A stretch of DNA of 8,209 nt from Paracoccaceae bacterium (lineage in GTDB: Bacteria > Pseudomonadota > Alphaproteobacteria > Rhodobacterales > Rhodobacteraceae). The stretch's first letter is position 1. The number at the start of each line of letters is the position of its first letter. A model generated the notes under the pieces. That model was not told where the DNA came from, did not search any database, and worked only from the letters and a program-made list of their open reading frames with translations. The stretch spans positions 1 to 8,209 of the forward strand of contig JALQUQ010000112.1 in the NCBI GenBank assembly GCA_023263735.1. The letters are read 5' to 3'. Made by a program: the position numbers and the translations under genes. Shown here one piece after another: positions 1 through 6,385 of this stretch.

Positions 1-992
1 GTCAGGCGCTCGCCCACCGCCTTCGAGCGATCGAGCAGCTTTTCCTCGTCGAACACGTCGAGCACGGCGAGCGCGGCCGCGCAGGCCAGCGGGCTGCCGG
101 CGTAGGTGCCGCCGAGTCCGCCCGGCAGCGGCTTGTCCATCAGCTCGGCCTTGCCGATCACGGCCGAGAGCGGGAAGCCGCCAGCCATCGACTTGGCCAT
201 CGTCACGATGTCGGGCGCGACGCCCCACTGCTCGCAGGCCAGCCAGGTGCCGGTGCGACCGGCGCCGCTTTGCACCTCGTCGGCGATCAGCACGATGCCA
301 TGCTTGTCGCACAGCGCGCGCAAGCCCTGCACGAACTCGGGCGGCGCGACATAGAAGCCGCCTTCGCCCTGCACCGGTTCGAGGATGATGGCCGCTACGC
401 GCTCGGCCTCGACGTCATACTTGAAGATATGCTCGACCGAGCGCATGGCGTCGGCCACGCTGACGCCGTGCAGCGGGTTGGGGTATTCGGCATGGTAGAT
501 CTCGGCCGGGAAGGGGCCGAAGCCCTTCTTGTAGGGCGCGACCTTGCCGGTCAGGGCCATGCCCAGCAGCGTCCGCCCGTGAAAGGCACCCGAGAAAGAG
601 ATCACGCCCGACCGCCCGGTATGGGCGCGGGCCATCTTGATGGCATTCTCCACCGCCTCGGCCCCTGTGGTGACAAGCATCGTCTTCTTGTCGAACGCCC
701 CCGGCGTCGCCGCGTTCAGCCGTTCGGCAAGGGCGATGTAGCCTTCATAGGGCGCGACGTGGAAACAGGTGTGGGTGAAGGCCTGCGCCTGTTCCGCCAC
801 CGCCGCCATGACGCGCGGGTGGCGGTGCCCGGTGTTGTTCACCGCGATCCCCGCCGCGAAGTCGATGAAGCGCCGCCCTTCGGCATCCCAGAGCTCGGCA
901 TTCTCGGCGCGGGCGGCATAGATGCCGCGGGTGGCCACGCCGCGGGCGACGGCGGCGGATTTGCGGGCGGAAAGCCGGGCGGATTCGGTCAT
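1..992 (-). CDS. gabT: 4-aminobutyrate aminotransferase, class III PLP-dependent (partial, C-terminus beyond left edge)
   Basis: Transfers the amino group of GABA (or a similar omega-amino acid) to 2-oxoglutarate, giving succinic semialdehyde and glutamate, in the cytoplasm. The reading frame is open from the ATG at 992 to the left edge, giving 330 residues of a protein normally about 425 long, so roughly the last 95 are missing. The N-terminal part has the GabT pattern: RAENAELWD, FAAGIAVNNTGHRHP, VTTGAEAVENAIKMARA, then AFHGRT with Arg140, LEPVQGEGGFY, and IADEVQSGAGRTG with Asp238 and Gln241 (Asp contacts the PLP ring nitrogen). TMAKSMAGGFPLSAV carries the PLP-binding Lys267. These positions are within one residue of E. 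coli GabT as I remember it. An AGGAG ribosome binding site lies at 1004-1000, 7 bases from the start. The gene is divergent from the regulator at 1141. A related omega-aminotransferase acting on 5-aminovalerate or 6-aminohexanoate cannot be excluded by sequence alone. Confidence 0.93.
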   Translation of the reverse strand, partial: MTESARLSARKSAAVARGVATRGIYAARAENAELWDAEGRRFIDFAAGIAVNNTGHRHPRVMAAVAEQAQAFTHTCFHVAPYEGYIALAERLNAATPGAFDKKTMLVTTGAEAVENAIKMARAHTGRSGVISFSGAFHGRTLLGMALTGKVAPYKKGFGPFPAEIYHAEYPNPLHGVSVADAMRSVEHIFKYDVEAERVAAIILEPVQGEGGFYVAPPEFVQGLRALCDKHGIVLIADEVQSGAGRTGTWLACEQWGVAPDIVTMAKSMAGGFPLSAVIGKAELMDKPLPGGLGGTYAGSPLACAAALAVLDVFDEEKLLDRSKAVGERL

Positions 993-1032
993 GGCGGTGC
1001 TCCTGGGACTTTGGCTGGAACCGGGGTAGCAA

Positions 1033-1050
1033 TGCTCATTATTTTGAGCA
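1033..1050. promoter_or_regulatory. Candidate operator: inverted repeat TGCTCA-N6-TGAGCA
   Basis: Two perfect 6-base arms, TGCTCA (1033-1038) and TGAGCA (1045-1050), are separated by the A/T-only spacer TTATTT. The centre-to-centre arm distance is 12 bases, about one helical turn, as expected for a dimeric helix-turn-helix repressor. A second short palindrome, AACATGTT (1050-1057), abuts it. The site is about 40 bases upstream of the gabT start and about 90 upstream of the regulator start. Binding by the adjacent regulator is inferred from position only. Confidence 0.5.
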
Positions 1051-1128
1051 ACATGTTTCGGTATCCTACGCACCATCCGACAAAAGATTGTGCGCTGCCT
1101 GACCAAGCCCTATGGTCCGGAAAAGAGC

Positions 1129-1132
1129 AGGA
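1129..1132 (+). promoter_or_regulatory. Ribosome binding site that favours the ATG at 1141
   Basis: AGGA ends 8 bases before the ATG at 1141, which is good spacing. It overlaps the alternative in-frame ATG at 1132 and so cannot serve that one. For 1132 only a weaker GGA about 10 bases upstream is available. A still longer in-frame start at 1090 has no clear site and would add residues not found in the PuuR-like family. Confidence 0.5.
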
Positions 1133-1140
1133 TGGCACCC

Positions 1141-1719
1141 ATGCAGGATTTCAACGTCGGCGAGCGACTCAGGCAGATGCGGCAATTGGCCGGGCTTTCG
1201 CAACGGCAACTGGCCGAAGCCTCGGGCGTGCCGCATGGCCAGATTTCGATGATCGAAACCAACCGCTCCAGCCCCTCCGTCGCGTCGTTGCGCAAGATTC
1301 TGGGCGGACTTTCCGTCACGATGTCGGAATTCTTCGAACCTGACGCCCCCGTCAGCCAGTCGGTCTTTTTCAAACCGCATGAATTGCGCGACCTGACCAC
1401 GCGGCTATATTCGACGCTGGACGATCCGCGCGGGAAGATGACGCTGCAACAGGTGGGCGACGCCAAGGCGCATAACCTGCAGATCCTGTACGAACGCTAT
1501 GACCCGGGTGCCGATACCGGCGCGCAGATGCTGGAACATGTCTCGCACGAAGGCGGCATCGTCATCGCGGGCGAGATCGAGGTGACGGTGGGCGACCAAT
1601 GCGCCGTGCTGAAGGCGGGGGACAGCTACCTGTTCGACTCCACCCAACCCCACCGCTTCCGCAATGTGGGCGACCGCGAGGCGGTTGTCGTCTCGGCCTG
1701 CACACCGCCCTACCTGTGA
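1141..1719 (+). CDS. XRE-family transcriptional regulator with cupin domain, PuuR-like
   Basis: A cytoplasmic DNA-binding regulator of 192 residues, close to the usual 180-200 of this family. Residues about 7-61 form an XRE helix-turn-helix (RQLAGLSQRQLAEASGV, then the recognition-helix region GQISMIETNRSSPSVASLRKI) followed by the MSEFF that commonly ends the domain. Residues about 118-185 form a small cupin sensor domain, with motif HVSHEGGIVIAGEIEVTVG (His133, His136, Glu137) and motif GDSYLFDSTQPHRFRN (His171). The architecture and several segments resemble E. coli PuuR, the repressor of putrescine/GABA use. The gene is divergent from gabT and converges on the transporter operon, so control of gabT is likely and control of the operon possible; the effector is unknown. 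In-frame ATGs at 1132 and 1090 are alternative starts. Confidence 0.88.
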   Translation: MQDFNVGERLRQMRQLAGLSQRQLAEASGVPHGQISMIETNRSSPSVASLRKILGGLSVTMSEFFEPDAPVSQSVFFKPHELRDLTTRLYSTLDDPRGKMTLQQVGDAKAHNLQILYERYDPGADTGAQMLEHVSHEGGIVIAGEIEVTVGDQCAVLKAGDSYLFDSTQPHRFRNVGDREAVVVSACTPPYL

Positions 1720-1726
1720 CGCGAAA

Positions 1727-1750
1727 GGCGCGGCCCTTCCGGACCGCGCC
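1727..1750. terminator. GC-rich hairpin between convergent genes, probable bidirectional terminator
   Basis: The arms GGCGCGG (1727-1733) and CCGCGCC (1744-1750) pair perfectly over 7 bases. After one mismatch, CC pairs with GG around a TTCC loop. It lies 7 bases after the regulator stop and 23 bases beyond the stop of the convergent binding-protein gene. No real U-run follows on either strand, only CTTT on the minus side, so termination may be weak or factor-assisted. Confidence 0.55.
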
Positions 1751-1773
1751 CCCGCCTTGCCCTGTCGCGGGCG

Positions 1774-2952
1774 TCACTTCTTCATCAGAACATCCAGCGG
1801 AACCGGCTGCGAGATGCGCCATTCATCCACCCGCGCGGGTTTGCCGCCGGTGATTTCGATGATCTGCATCAGCGCCGTGTCCTGGTGGTGCAGCTCGGGG
1901 GTAAAGCTGCGCGGACCGAAGGCCGTCGGTTCATCGCGCATCTTTTCCAGTTCCGCCGTGACGGCAGCGCCTTCGACCGTGCCCGCCCGTTCCACCGCCT
2001 TGGCCCAGAGGTCGATCAGCACATAGCCCGGATAGGCATATTGGCTGGCGGGGCGGCTGCCGGTCTTGGCCTCGTAGGCCTTGTTGAACGCCTCCACCTC
2101 GGGGCGCGGGTCGTCGCCGTAGATGGACCCTTGAACCGGCACGACGAAGCCCGACAGATCCGGCGTCGCCTCCAGCCAATAGGAGCCATCGACCGCCGAC
2201 CCGTTCAGGATCAGCGAATTGATCCCCGCCGCGCGCAACTGGCGCACCGCCGCCGCCGCACCGGGCATGACCGAACAGAGCATGATCACGTCAGGCTGTT
2301 CGGGCAGGTCCTTGATGCGGGTGATCTGGCTGGCGATCGAGGCGTCGTCATTCTTGAACGTGTCGCTGCCGACGATCTGCGCGCCCTCGAGCTGCGGGAA
2401 CATCCAGTTGAAGCCGGTGCAGATGCCCTTGTTGTATTCGATGAAGGTGTCTTCCAGCACATAGGCGGTGCGCGCCTCGCGCTTGGCATGCGCCCATTCG
2501 GCCATCGTCGCCCCCTGCACGGGCGCAAGGACGGAGGAGGAGAAGCTGTTGGGACCGACGCCTTGAATACCGGCCTTCACATCCTCGGCGCACAGGAAGA
2601 AGCTGTTCATCCCCTCGCCTTCCGCGACCAGCGCGGCCGGGGCGCCGAAGTCATAGTCGCAGGACACGACCATCATCTCGGCCCCCTGATCCAGCACGTC
2701 CAGCCCCGCCTTGGCGCTTTCGGCGCGGTCGGTGCGGGTGTCGGCCGCCACCACCTTGATCTGACGACCAAGCAGACCGCCCGCGGCGTTGATCTCTTCG
2801 ATGCGGATCATGGCGGCGGTGGCGGCGGGGGTGTCATAGGCCTCCATCCAGCCGGATTTGGCGATGGCGAAGCCCACCGTCAGGTCGTCCTGCGCCAGCA
2901 CCGGCTGGGCAAGCAGGGTCATTGCCACAAGGTGGCCTGCAAGTCTTTTCAT
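1774..2952 (-). CDS. Periplasmic substrate-binding protein of a branched-chain amino acid/amide (HAAT-type) ABC importer
   Basis: A 392-residue LivJ-like binding protein that would capture the solute in the periplasm and deliver it to the LivH/LivM permease. Residues 1-20 are a signal peptide (MKR, a hydrophobic core, then cleavage after PVLA at Gln21). The mature part has the type I periplasmic-binding fold pattern of this family: LTVGFAIAKSG, IEEINAAGGLLGRQIKVVAADTRTD split over residues about 51-75, a central YVLEDTFIEYNKG, and a hinge/second-lobe region with PASQYAYPGYVLIDLWAKAVERAG. Four cysteines (98, 121, 178, 226) are present. An AGGAG site at 2964-2960 lies 7 bases before the ATG. 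The gene is last in the operon, 26 bases after livM, and is followed by the hairpin at 1727-1750. The ligand cannot be read from the sequence: amino acids, amides, urea-like compounds and lactams are all compatible with the family. Confidence 0.9.
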   Translation of the reverse strand: MKRLAGHLVAMTLLAQPVLAQDDLTVGFAIAKSGWMEAYDTPAATAAMIRIEEINAAGGLLGRQIKVVAADTRTDRAESAKAGLDVLDQGAEMMVVSCDYDFGAPAALVAEGEGMNSFFLCAEDVKAGIQGVGPNSFSSSVLAPVQGATMAEWAHAKREARTAYVLEDTFIEYNKGICTGFNWMFPQLEGAQIVGSDTFKNDDASIASQITRIKDLPEQPDVIMLCSVMPGAAAAVRQLRAAGINSLILNGSAVDGSYWLEATPDLSGFVVPVQGSIYGDDPRPEVEAFNKAYEAKTGSRPASQYAYPGYVLIDLWAKAVERAGTVEGAAVTAELEKMRDEPTAFGPRSFTPELHHQDTALMQIIEITGGKPARVDEWRISQPVPLDVLMKK

Positions 2953-2978
2953 CCGTTCACTCCTGTTGGTCGGGTCTT

Positions 2979-4031
2979 TCAGTTTTCAGGCTTTGTCTGA
3001 CCCGCGACCCAGCGGGCAGGCAGCATCACCTCGCGTCCGGCCATCAGGCCTGCAGGACGGAAGATCAGGATCAGGATCATGGCGACGGCAAGGATGATCT
3101 CCTGGCTGCCGGGGGGCAGGGCAAAGGTCGCAGCCCCGACCCTGACGCCCTTTTCCAGCCGGACGAGCACCTCGACCGCGATGGATAGCGCCAGCACGCC
3201 CATCACGGCACCCGACAGCGACCCCACCCCGCCGATGACCAGCATGGCCAGCATCAGGAAGGTCAGGCTCAGGTAGAACCCGTCGGGATTGATCACGCCG
3301 ATGAAATGCCCCATCAGCGCGCCACCTGCCCCGCAGAAGAAGGCCGACAGGGTGAAGGCCAGCAGACGGTGTCGGTAGCGGTCGATGCCTGACGCGGCAG
3401 CGGCCACCTCGTCCTCGCGCGTGGCCCGCAGCGCAAGGCCCGAGGCGGAGGAGGCATGGACCGCGGCAATCGTGATCGCCAGTACGGCCCAGCCCAGCGC
3501 GACCCACGGGGTCACGTAGCGGTCCAGCCCCACGACAGAGGATGTACCCCCCGTCACCGGCGTCCAGTTCGCCCAGATCGTGTTGACCATGGCAAGGAAG
3601 GCAAAGGTGGCGATGGACGCCGCGATCCCCGACAGGCGCAGGATGGCTGCCCCCGTCAGCAGCGCGACCAGCGCCGCCACGCCCCCGCCCGCCAGCGCGG
3701 CAGGCAGTACATGCCAGTCGGCGGCGGCGATCAACTCGGGCAGCCCCGGCAGCAGCGTCGCCTTCATCTCGGGCCGCAGGGTCAGCCAGGCCGAGACATA
3801 GGCCCCGATGCAGCCGAAGGCGGCATGGCCGAAGCTGACGACGCCGGAATTGCCGACAAAGACCCAGAACCCCACCACCATCGTGACGCGGATCAGCGTC
3901 TCGGCGGCCATGCGGGCGATGGCGCGGTCCCCCAGCGCCAGCGCGGCAAGGACGAAGGCCAGCAGGATCAGCGCCAGAAGGACCGGGGTGGTGGCCGCCA
4001 TGCGGCGGCGGATGGTGTGTTGGCTGGTCAT
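2979..4031 (-). CDS. livM: Branched-chain amino acid-type ABC transporter permease, LivM family
   Basis: A 350-residue inner-membrane protein that would form the translocation path with LivH. Hydrophobic segments lie at about residues 16-36, 45-60, 65-82, 108-131, 135-153, 175-192, 221-245, 253-290 and 312-326. Family signatures include the NSGVVSFGHAAFGCIGAY block (61-78), the cytoplasmic coupling loop ALRATREDEVAAAASGID (199-216) that contacts the ATPases, VIGGVGSLSGAVMG (265-278), and the C-terminal FRPAGLMAGRE (324-334). The ATG at 4031 has a GAGGG site at 4044-4040, 8 bases upstream, and starts 3 bases after the livH stop. There is no fused ATPase domain, unlike some LivM homologues. Assignment to the family is firm; the substrate is unknown. 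Confidence 0.93.
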   Translation of the reverse strand: MTSQHTIRRRMAATTPVLLALILLAFVLAALALGDRAIARMAAETLIRVTMVVGFWVFVGNSGVVSFGHAAFGCIGAYVSAWLTLRPEMKATLLPGLPELIAAADWHVLPAALAGGGVAALVALLTGAAILRLSGIAASIATFAFLAMVNTIWANWTPVTGGTSSVVGLDRYVTPWVALGWAVLAITIAAVHASSASGLALRATREDEVAAAASGIDRYRHRLLAFTLSAFFCGAGGALMGHFIGVINPDGFYLSLTFLMLAMLVIGGVGSLSGAVMGVLALSIAVEVLVRLEKGVRVGAATFALPPGSQEIILAVAMILILIFRPAGLMAGREVMLPARWVAGQTKPEN

Positions 4032-4034
4032 GGA

Positions 4035-4943
4035 TCAGACCCTCGGCTTGGCCCCGACGGGGGCGAAAAGGCCCTGCGGCCGGAACAGAAGGACGAGGAT
4101 CACCCCGCCATAAAGGAAGGCATCGCGGAAGGGCCGCGCCTCCGCAGGCAGACCCGCCTGCAACAGGGCCGAGGCCGCGCCGATACCCAGCCCCGCCGCC
4201 ACCGCACCCGACAGGCTGCCCATGCCGCCCACCACCGTGGCGATGAAGGCCACAAGCATGATCTGACCGCCCATGCGGACATCGGCCACGCCGGTCTGCG
4301 CCACCAGCACCAGCGCCACCACGGCGGCCAAGGCCCCCGACAGCGCGAAGGCGCCCGAGATCACGCGGTTCGACCGCACGCCCAGCATGCGTGCCATTGT
4401 GAAATCTTCGGCCGCCGCGCGCATTTCCAGACCCAGCCGCGACTTGCGCAGCATGATCGCCAGCGCCGCAAGGATCACGACGACCGCCGCGATGACGATC
4501 AGTTGCAGCAGCGGGACCGACGCACTGCCCACCTGCACCGGCTGGCCCAGTTCCGCCCAGAGGCTGACCGCCTTGGGCCGCCCGCCGTACAGCACCAGAA
4601 GCAGGTTCTGCAGCGCCACGCCCAAGGCGAAACTGCCCACCATCAGCGCCACGGGTGACGCGTTGCGCATCGGGCGGAAGACCAGCGCCTCGGCCAGCAC
4701 GGCCAGCCCTGCCCCGATCATCAGGATCAGCGGCACCAGAACGGGCGCGGGCAGCGCACCCAGCCCCAGCACGGCCAGCGCATCCGTGGACGGCACGATC
4801 AGCGCGAAGACCGCGCAGGCGATGAACTGGCCATGCGCGAAATTGACCAGACGCATCACGCCGAAGATCAGGGCGATGCCCAGCGCGGCGATGGCATAGA
4901 TGCCCCCCAGCGCCAGCGCATCGAACAGCAGTTGCAGGCTCAT
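4035..4943 (-). CDS. livH: Branched-chain amino acid-type ABC transporter permease, LivH family
   Basis: A 302-residue inner-membrane permease, partner of LivM. The start SLQLLFDALALGGIYAIAA and the block GVMRLVNFAHGQF (28-40) are hallmarks of LivH. Hydrophobic segments run through residues about 9-28, 38-60, 65-88, 97-118, 145-165, 194-216, 227-262 and 276-288. The coupling loop GLEMRAAAEDFTMARMLGVR lies at 171-190, VVGGMGSLSGAVAAGLGIG at 237-255, and the family's C-terminal LLFRPQGLFAP at 285-295. Its ATG overlaps the livF stop by 4 bases (ATGA), and a strong GGAGGT site at 4954-4949 lies 5 bases upstream, so the two genes are probably translated together. Confidence 0.94.
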   Translation of the reverse strand: MSLQLLFDALALGGIYAIAALGIALIFGVMRLVNFAHGQFIACAVFALIVPSTDALAVLGLGALPAPVLVPLILMIGAGLAVLAEALVFRPMRNASPVALMVGSFALGVALQNLLLVLYGGRPKAVSLWAELGQPVQVGSASVPLLQLIVIAAVVVILAALAIMLRKSRLGLEMRAAAEDFTMARMLGVRSNRVISGAFALSGALAAVVALVLVAQTGVADVRMGGQIMLVAFIATVVGGMGSLSGAVAAGLGIGAASALLQAGLPAEARPFRDAFLYGGVILVLLFRPQGLFAPVGAKPRV

Positions 4944-5659
4944 GCCGCACCTCCGAAATAGGCTTCGGTCAACAGGTCGCGGGCCGCGAATTCGGTGGCG
5001 TCGCCATCGGCCACGATCCGCCCGCCCCGCATCAAGAGCATCCGCCCCCCCACCCGCGCCGCGCGGGCCGAGGATTGTTCGACGATCACAAGGGTCAGCC
5101 CGCGCAAGCCCTGAAGCTGGCAGAGACGGTCATAGACCTCGTCCACCACCTTGGGGGCGAGGCCGAGGGACGGTTCGTCCACCAGCATCACCTTGGGGTT
5201 CGTCATCAGCGCGCGGGCGATGGCCAGCATCTGCTGCTGCCCGCCCGACAACGCACCCGCACTGGCCCGCGCCCGCTCGCGCAGGATCGGAAAGGCGGTG
5301 AAGACGGTTTCCAGATCATCGGCCACCGCGCCGCGATCGCGCCGCATGCCGGTGCCGACGGTCAGGTTTTCCAGCACGGTCAGTCCCGCGAAGATGCGCC
5401 GCCCTTCCGGCACCATCGACAGGCCACGCCGCGCGATGGCCTCGGCCCCAAGGCCCGACAGGATCTCGCCATCCATCTCGATCCGGCCATGCGCCGCGCG
5501 CACGGCCCCGGCGATGGCCGACAGGAGCGAGGATTTCCCCGCCCCGTTTGGACCCGAAATGAAGACGCGCTCCCCTTCGGTAACGGTGAAGGACAGGTCC
5601 GCGATGGCGGTCAGTTTGCCGTAGCGGACCGCAAGGTCGAAGATACCCAGCTTGGCCAT
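4940..5659 (-). CDS. livF: ABC transporter ATP-binding protein, LivF family
   Basis: A cytoplasmic ATPase of 239 residues that would pair with LivG to power the LivHM permease. Walker A is GPNGAGKSS (36-44, Lys42), followed by VPEGRRIF (83-90) in the Q-loop region as is usual for LivF, the ABC signature LSGGQQQ (137-143), and Walker B VMLVDEP (157-163, catalytic Glu162), then SLGLAP. The usual switch histidine is replaced by Gln195 in VIVEQS; E. coli LivF also has EQ here, so this is a family trait and not damage. I chose the ATG at 5659, which overlaps the livG stop by one base (TGATG) and has GGAGG 7 bases upstream. A GTG codon directly before it, at 5662, is a weaker alternative. Confidence 0.94.
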   Translation of the reverse strand: MAKLGIFDLAVRYGKLTAIADLSFTVTEGERVFISGPNGAGKSSLLSAIAGAVRAAHGRIEMDGEILSGLGAEAIARRGLSMVPEGRRIFAGLTVLENLTVGTGMRRDRGAVADDLETVFTAFPILRERARASAGALSGGQQQMLAIARALMTNPKVMLVDEPSLGLAPKVVDEVYDRLCQLQGLRGLTLVIVEQSSARAARVGGRMLLMRGGRIVADGDATEFAARDLLTEAYFGGAA

Positions 5660-6384
5660 CACGCCGCCTCCGCATGGGCGCCGAGATAGGCCTCGCGCAC
5701 CGCGACAGAGCGCAGGATCACGCTCCGGTCGCCATGTTCGATGACGCGACCACCATCCAGCACGACCACATCGGAACAGACCGAAAGGACAAGCCCGACA
5801 TTGTGTTCGATCAGCAGGCAGCCGATGCCGCGGTCATGCGCGATGCGCCGGATCAGGGCGGCCAGATCGTTCGCCTCGGCTTCCGACATGCCGGCGGCGG
5901 GTTCGTCCAGCAGCAGATAGGCGGGATCGCCCATCAGGGCGCGGGCAATCGCCACGCGCCGTTCGTCGGTATAGGGCAATCCGGCAGCCGGGCGGCTTTC
6001 CAGCGGGGCAATCCCCATCCAGCCCAGCAGCTCGCTTGCCCGCCGTTCCGCCTCGGCCCGGCGCAGGCCAAGGCCGACGCCGGTGCAGGCCAGATTGCCC
6101 AGCACATCCAGCCCGGCGAACAGGCGGCCCGCCTGAAAGGTGCGGGCCACACCGGCACGCCGCAGGCGGTGGGCGGGCAGCGCCGAAACGTCCCGCCCAT
6201 CCAGCAGGACCCGCCCGGTTGACGGGCGCTGGAAGCCGGTGAGGACATTCACACAGGTCGTCTTGCCCGCACCGTTCGGGCCGATCAGCCCGACGACATC
6301 CCCCGCAACGATCGACAGGGATACGTCGGTCAGCGCACGAAAGCCCCCGAATGCCACCCCCACCTGTTCCAGCGCCAGCGCCAT
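5659..6384 (-). CDS. livG: ABC transporter ATP-binding protein, LivG family
   Basis: A 241-residue cytoplasmic ATPase, partner of LivF. It has Walker A GPNGAGKTT (35-43, Lys41), Q-loop RTFQ (Gln84), Walker B YLLLDEP (156-162, Glu161) followed by AAGM, and the switch histidine His194 in LLIEHN. The signature motif is the degenerate GLPYTDERR (135-143) in place of LSGGQ; LivG proteins normally carry a variant such as LAYGDQRR here, so the pair has one canonical and one degenerate ATP site. The ATG at 6384 comes one base after the hyuA stop, with GAGGTGG at 6397-6391, 6 bases upstream and inside the end of hyuA. This tight spacing points to co-transcription and probably coupled translation with hyuA. 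Confidence 0.94.
   Translation of the reverse strand: MALALEQVGVAFGGFRALTDVSLSIVAGDVVGLIGPNGAGKTTCVNVLTGFQRPSTGRVLLDGRDVSALPAHRLRRAGVARTFQAGRLFAGLDVLGNLACTGVGLGLRRAEAERRASELLGWMGIAPLESRPAAGLPYTDERRVAIARALMGDPAYLLLDEPAAGMSEAEANDLAALIRRIAHDRGIGCLLIEHNVGLVLSVCSDVVVLDGGRVIEHGDRSVILRSVAVREAYLGAHAEAA
5667..5671 (-). promoter_or_regulatory. livF ribosome binding site, decides between GTG 5662 and ATG 5659
   Basis: GGAGG (read on the minus strand) lies inside the end of livG. It is 7 bases from the ATG at 5659 but only 4 from the adjacent GTG at 5662, which favours the ATG and a TGATG stop/start junction. Confidence 0.6.
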
Positions 6385-6385
6385 G

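Larger units (their letters stand above)
993..1140. promoter_or_regulatory. Divergent gabT / regulator control region
   Basis: This 148-base gap lies between two divergent starts and must hold at least the regulator promoter and probably the gabT promoter. Its middle (about 1031-1066) is clearly richer in A/T than the surrounding DNA and contains the inverted repeat listed separately. On the plus strand TTGAGC at 1044-1049 resembles a -35 box, but the hexamer 17 bases later (TACGCA) is a poor -10, so I do not call exact promoters. The arrangement fits a regulator that controls both its own gene and gabT from one shared site, which is an inference. Confidence 0.6.

Noticed and set aside
1090..1140. 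N-terminal extension of the regulator from ATG 1090 or 1132
   Set aside because: The 1090 start lacks a ribosome binding site, and homologues such as PuuR begin shortly before the helix-turn-helix; 1132 stays possible but AGGA spacing favours 1141.
270..1343. A 357-codon plus-strand open frame opposite gabT and running into the regulator
   Set aside because: It is antisense to the conserved GabT frame and out of frame with the regulator; composition is that of a shadow. The same holds for the long plus-strand frames at 1885-3000, 3456-4658, 5075-5689 and 6140-7675.
2986..4950. A 654-codon minus-strand open frame across livH and livM
   Set aside because: It is out of frame with two clearly recognisable permeases, is dominated by Gly/Arg/Ala as expected of a GC-rich shadow frame, and matches no family.
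4940..5659. Loss of the switch histidine in LivF (Gln195) as a mutation
   Set aside because: Gln at this place is also seen in E. coli LivF and is a normal family feature.
5659..6384. Degenerate ABC signature in LivG (GLPYTDERR) as a sign of an inactive ATPase
   Set aside because: LivG proteins commonly lack the LSGGQ motif here; Walker A, Walker B and the switch histidine are intact, so the protein is expected to work with LivF.
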